A stretch of 6,436 bases of DNA. It comes from Alphaproteobacteria bacterium (lineage in GTDB: Bacteria; Pseudomonadota; Alphaproteobacteria; RS24). The position numbers and the translations under genes are program-made. Within the stretch, counting starts at the first letter, position 1, and each line of letters starts with the position of its first letter. Below are positions 6,240-6,436 of the stretch, one piece after another. The stretch spans positions 1 to 6,436 of the forward strand of contig JAAOIL010000168.1 of the NCBI GenBank assembly GCA_015163825.1. Reading direction: 5' to 3'. Below the pieces are notes generated by a model. It was not told the origin of the DNA, did not search any database, and was given only the letters and a program-made list of their open reading frames with translations.

Positions 6240-6436
6240 TTAAAAAGGGATTTCGTCATCCATCATGCCGTCATCTTCGGCGGGTAATGTGCGGCTTTTT
6301 TCTGCACTCGGCGCATTGTACGAATCGCCACTATCATCATTGCGTTTGCCGTCCAGCATTGTCAGATTGGAATTGAACCCTTGCAGCACAACTTCAGTTG
6401 TGTAGCGGTCATTACCTTTATCATCTTGCCATTTTC
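6240..6436 (-). CDS. ssb: Single-stranded DNA-binding protein, C-terminal part only
   Basis: The last 64 codons and stop of ssb are visible; the start is beyond the right edge. SSB coats single-stranded DNA during replication, repair and recombination. The visible part begins with the end of the OB fold, KWQDDKGNDRYTTEVVLQGF, closely matching the E. coli WQD-x-DRYTTEVV segment, followed by a short polar linker of about 30 residues and the acidic tip MMDDEIPF. The tip ends in the invariant Pro-Phe that docks partner proteins such as RecO, PriA and exonuclease I in studied species. The linker is fairly short and rich in Asp, Asn, Ser and Lys, without the long Gly/Gln-rich repeats of many SSBs. 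It is transcribed toward gyrA, which starts 182 bases further on. No convincing intrinsic terminator (GC stem plus T run) follows the stop, so read-through into gyrA is possible. Confidence 0.94.
   Translation of the reverse strand, partial: KWQDDKGNDRYTTEVVLQGFNSNLTMLDGKRNDDSGDSYNAPSAEKSRTLPAEDDGMMDDEIPF

Noticed and set aside
1..6436. A new defence, mobile or biosynthetic system
   Set aside because: Every gene belongs to a well-known housekeeping family in a familiar order; no integrase, transposase, repeat-flanked cargo or unknown gene is present.

Overview
The window is a stretch of housekeeping chromosome from a bacterium that looks alphaproteobacterial. Evidence for this is the gene order ssb - gyrA - coaD - cyclophilin - queA - tgt, a GyrA with an acidic insert in its C-terminal domain just before a conserved GKRSSAYEYRV-like segment, and a QueA/Tgt pair directly behind a cyclophilin. 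G+C looks close to one half by eye (no full count was made). Genus cannot be named from the sequence alone. All genes lie on the minus strand, so transcription runs from high to low coordinates.

Layout, in order of transcription. At the right edge is the 3' part of ssb (6240-6436), ending in the acidic Asp-Asp-Glu-Ile-Pro-Phe tip. A 182-bp intergenic gap (6058-6239) follows. It holds a 12-bp tandem repeat, an AT-rich imperfect inverted repeat and a plausible gyrA promoter. Then come gyrA (3109-6057, GTG start), coaD (2624-3109), a signal-peptide-bearing cyclophilin (2079-2624), queA (1009-2079) and tgt (1-1005, cut by the left edge about 40 residues before its expected end). There is no gene-free stretch longer than 300 bases.

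From gyrA to tgt the genes form one tightly packed unit. Three successive junctions are the identical pentamer TAATG, where stop and start share one A, and queA to tgt has only a 3-base gap. Translational coupling is therefore likely. The products are functionally mixed: DNA supercoiling (GyrA), coenzyme A synthesis (CoaD), envelope protein folding (cyclophilin) and two enzymes of the tRNA queuosine pathway. Tgt puts preQ1 into the anticodon and QueA converts it to epoxyqueuosine.

I see no mobile element, CRISPR array, RNA gene, phage gene or defence system, and no new multi-gene system. The points worth a second look are within known genes: a long acidic and polyproline N-terminal extension on GyrA, a Tgt zinc site that has lost two of three cysteine ligands, the serial TAATG couplings, and the repeat-bearing ssb-gyrA spacer.
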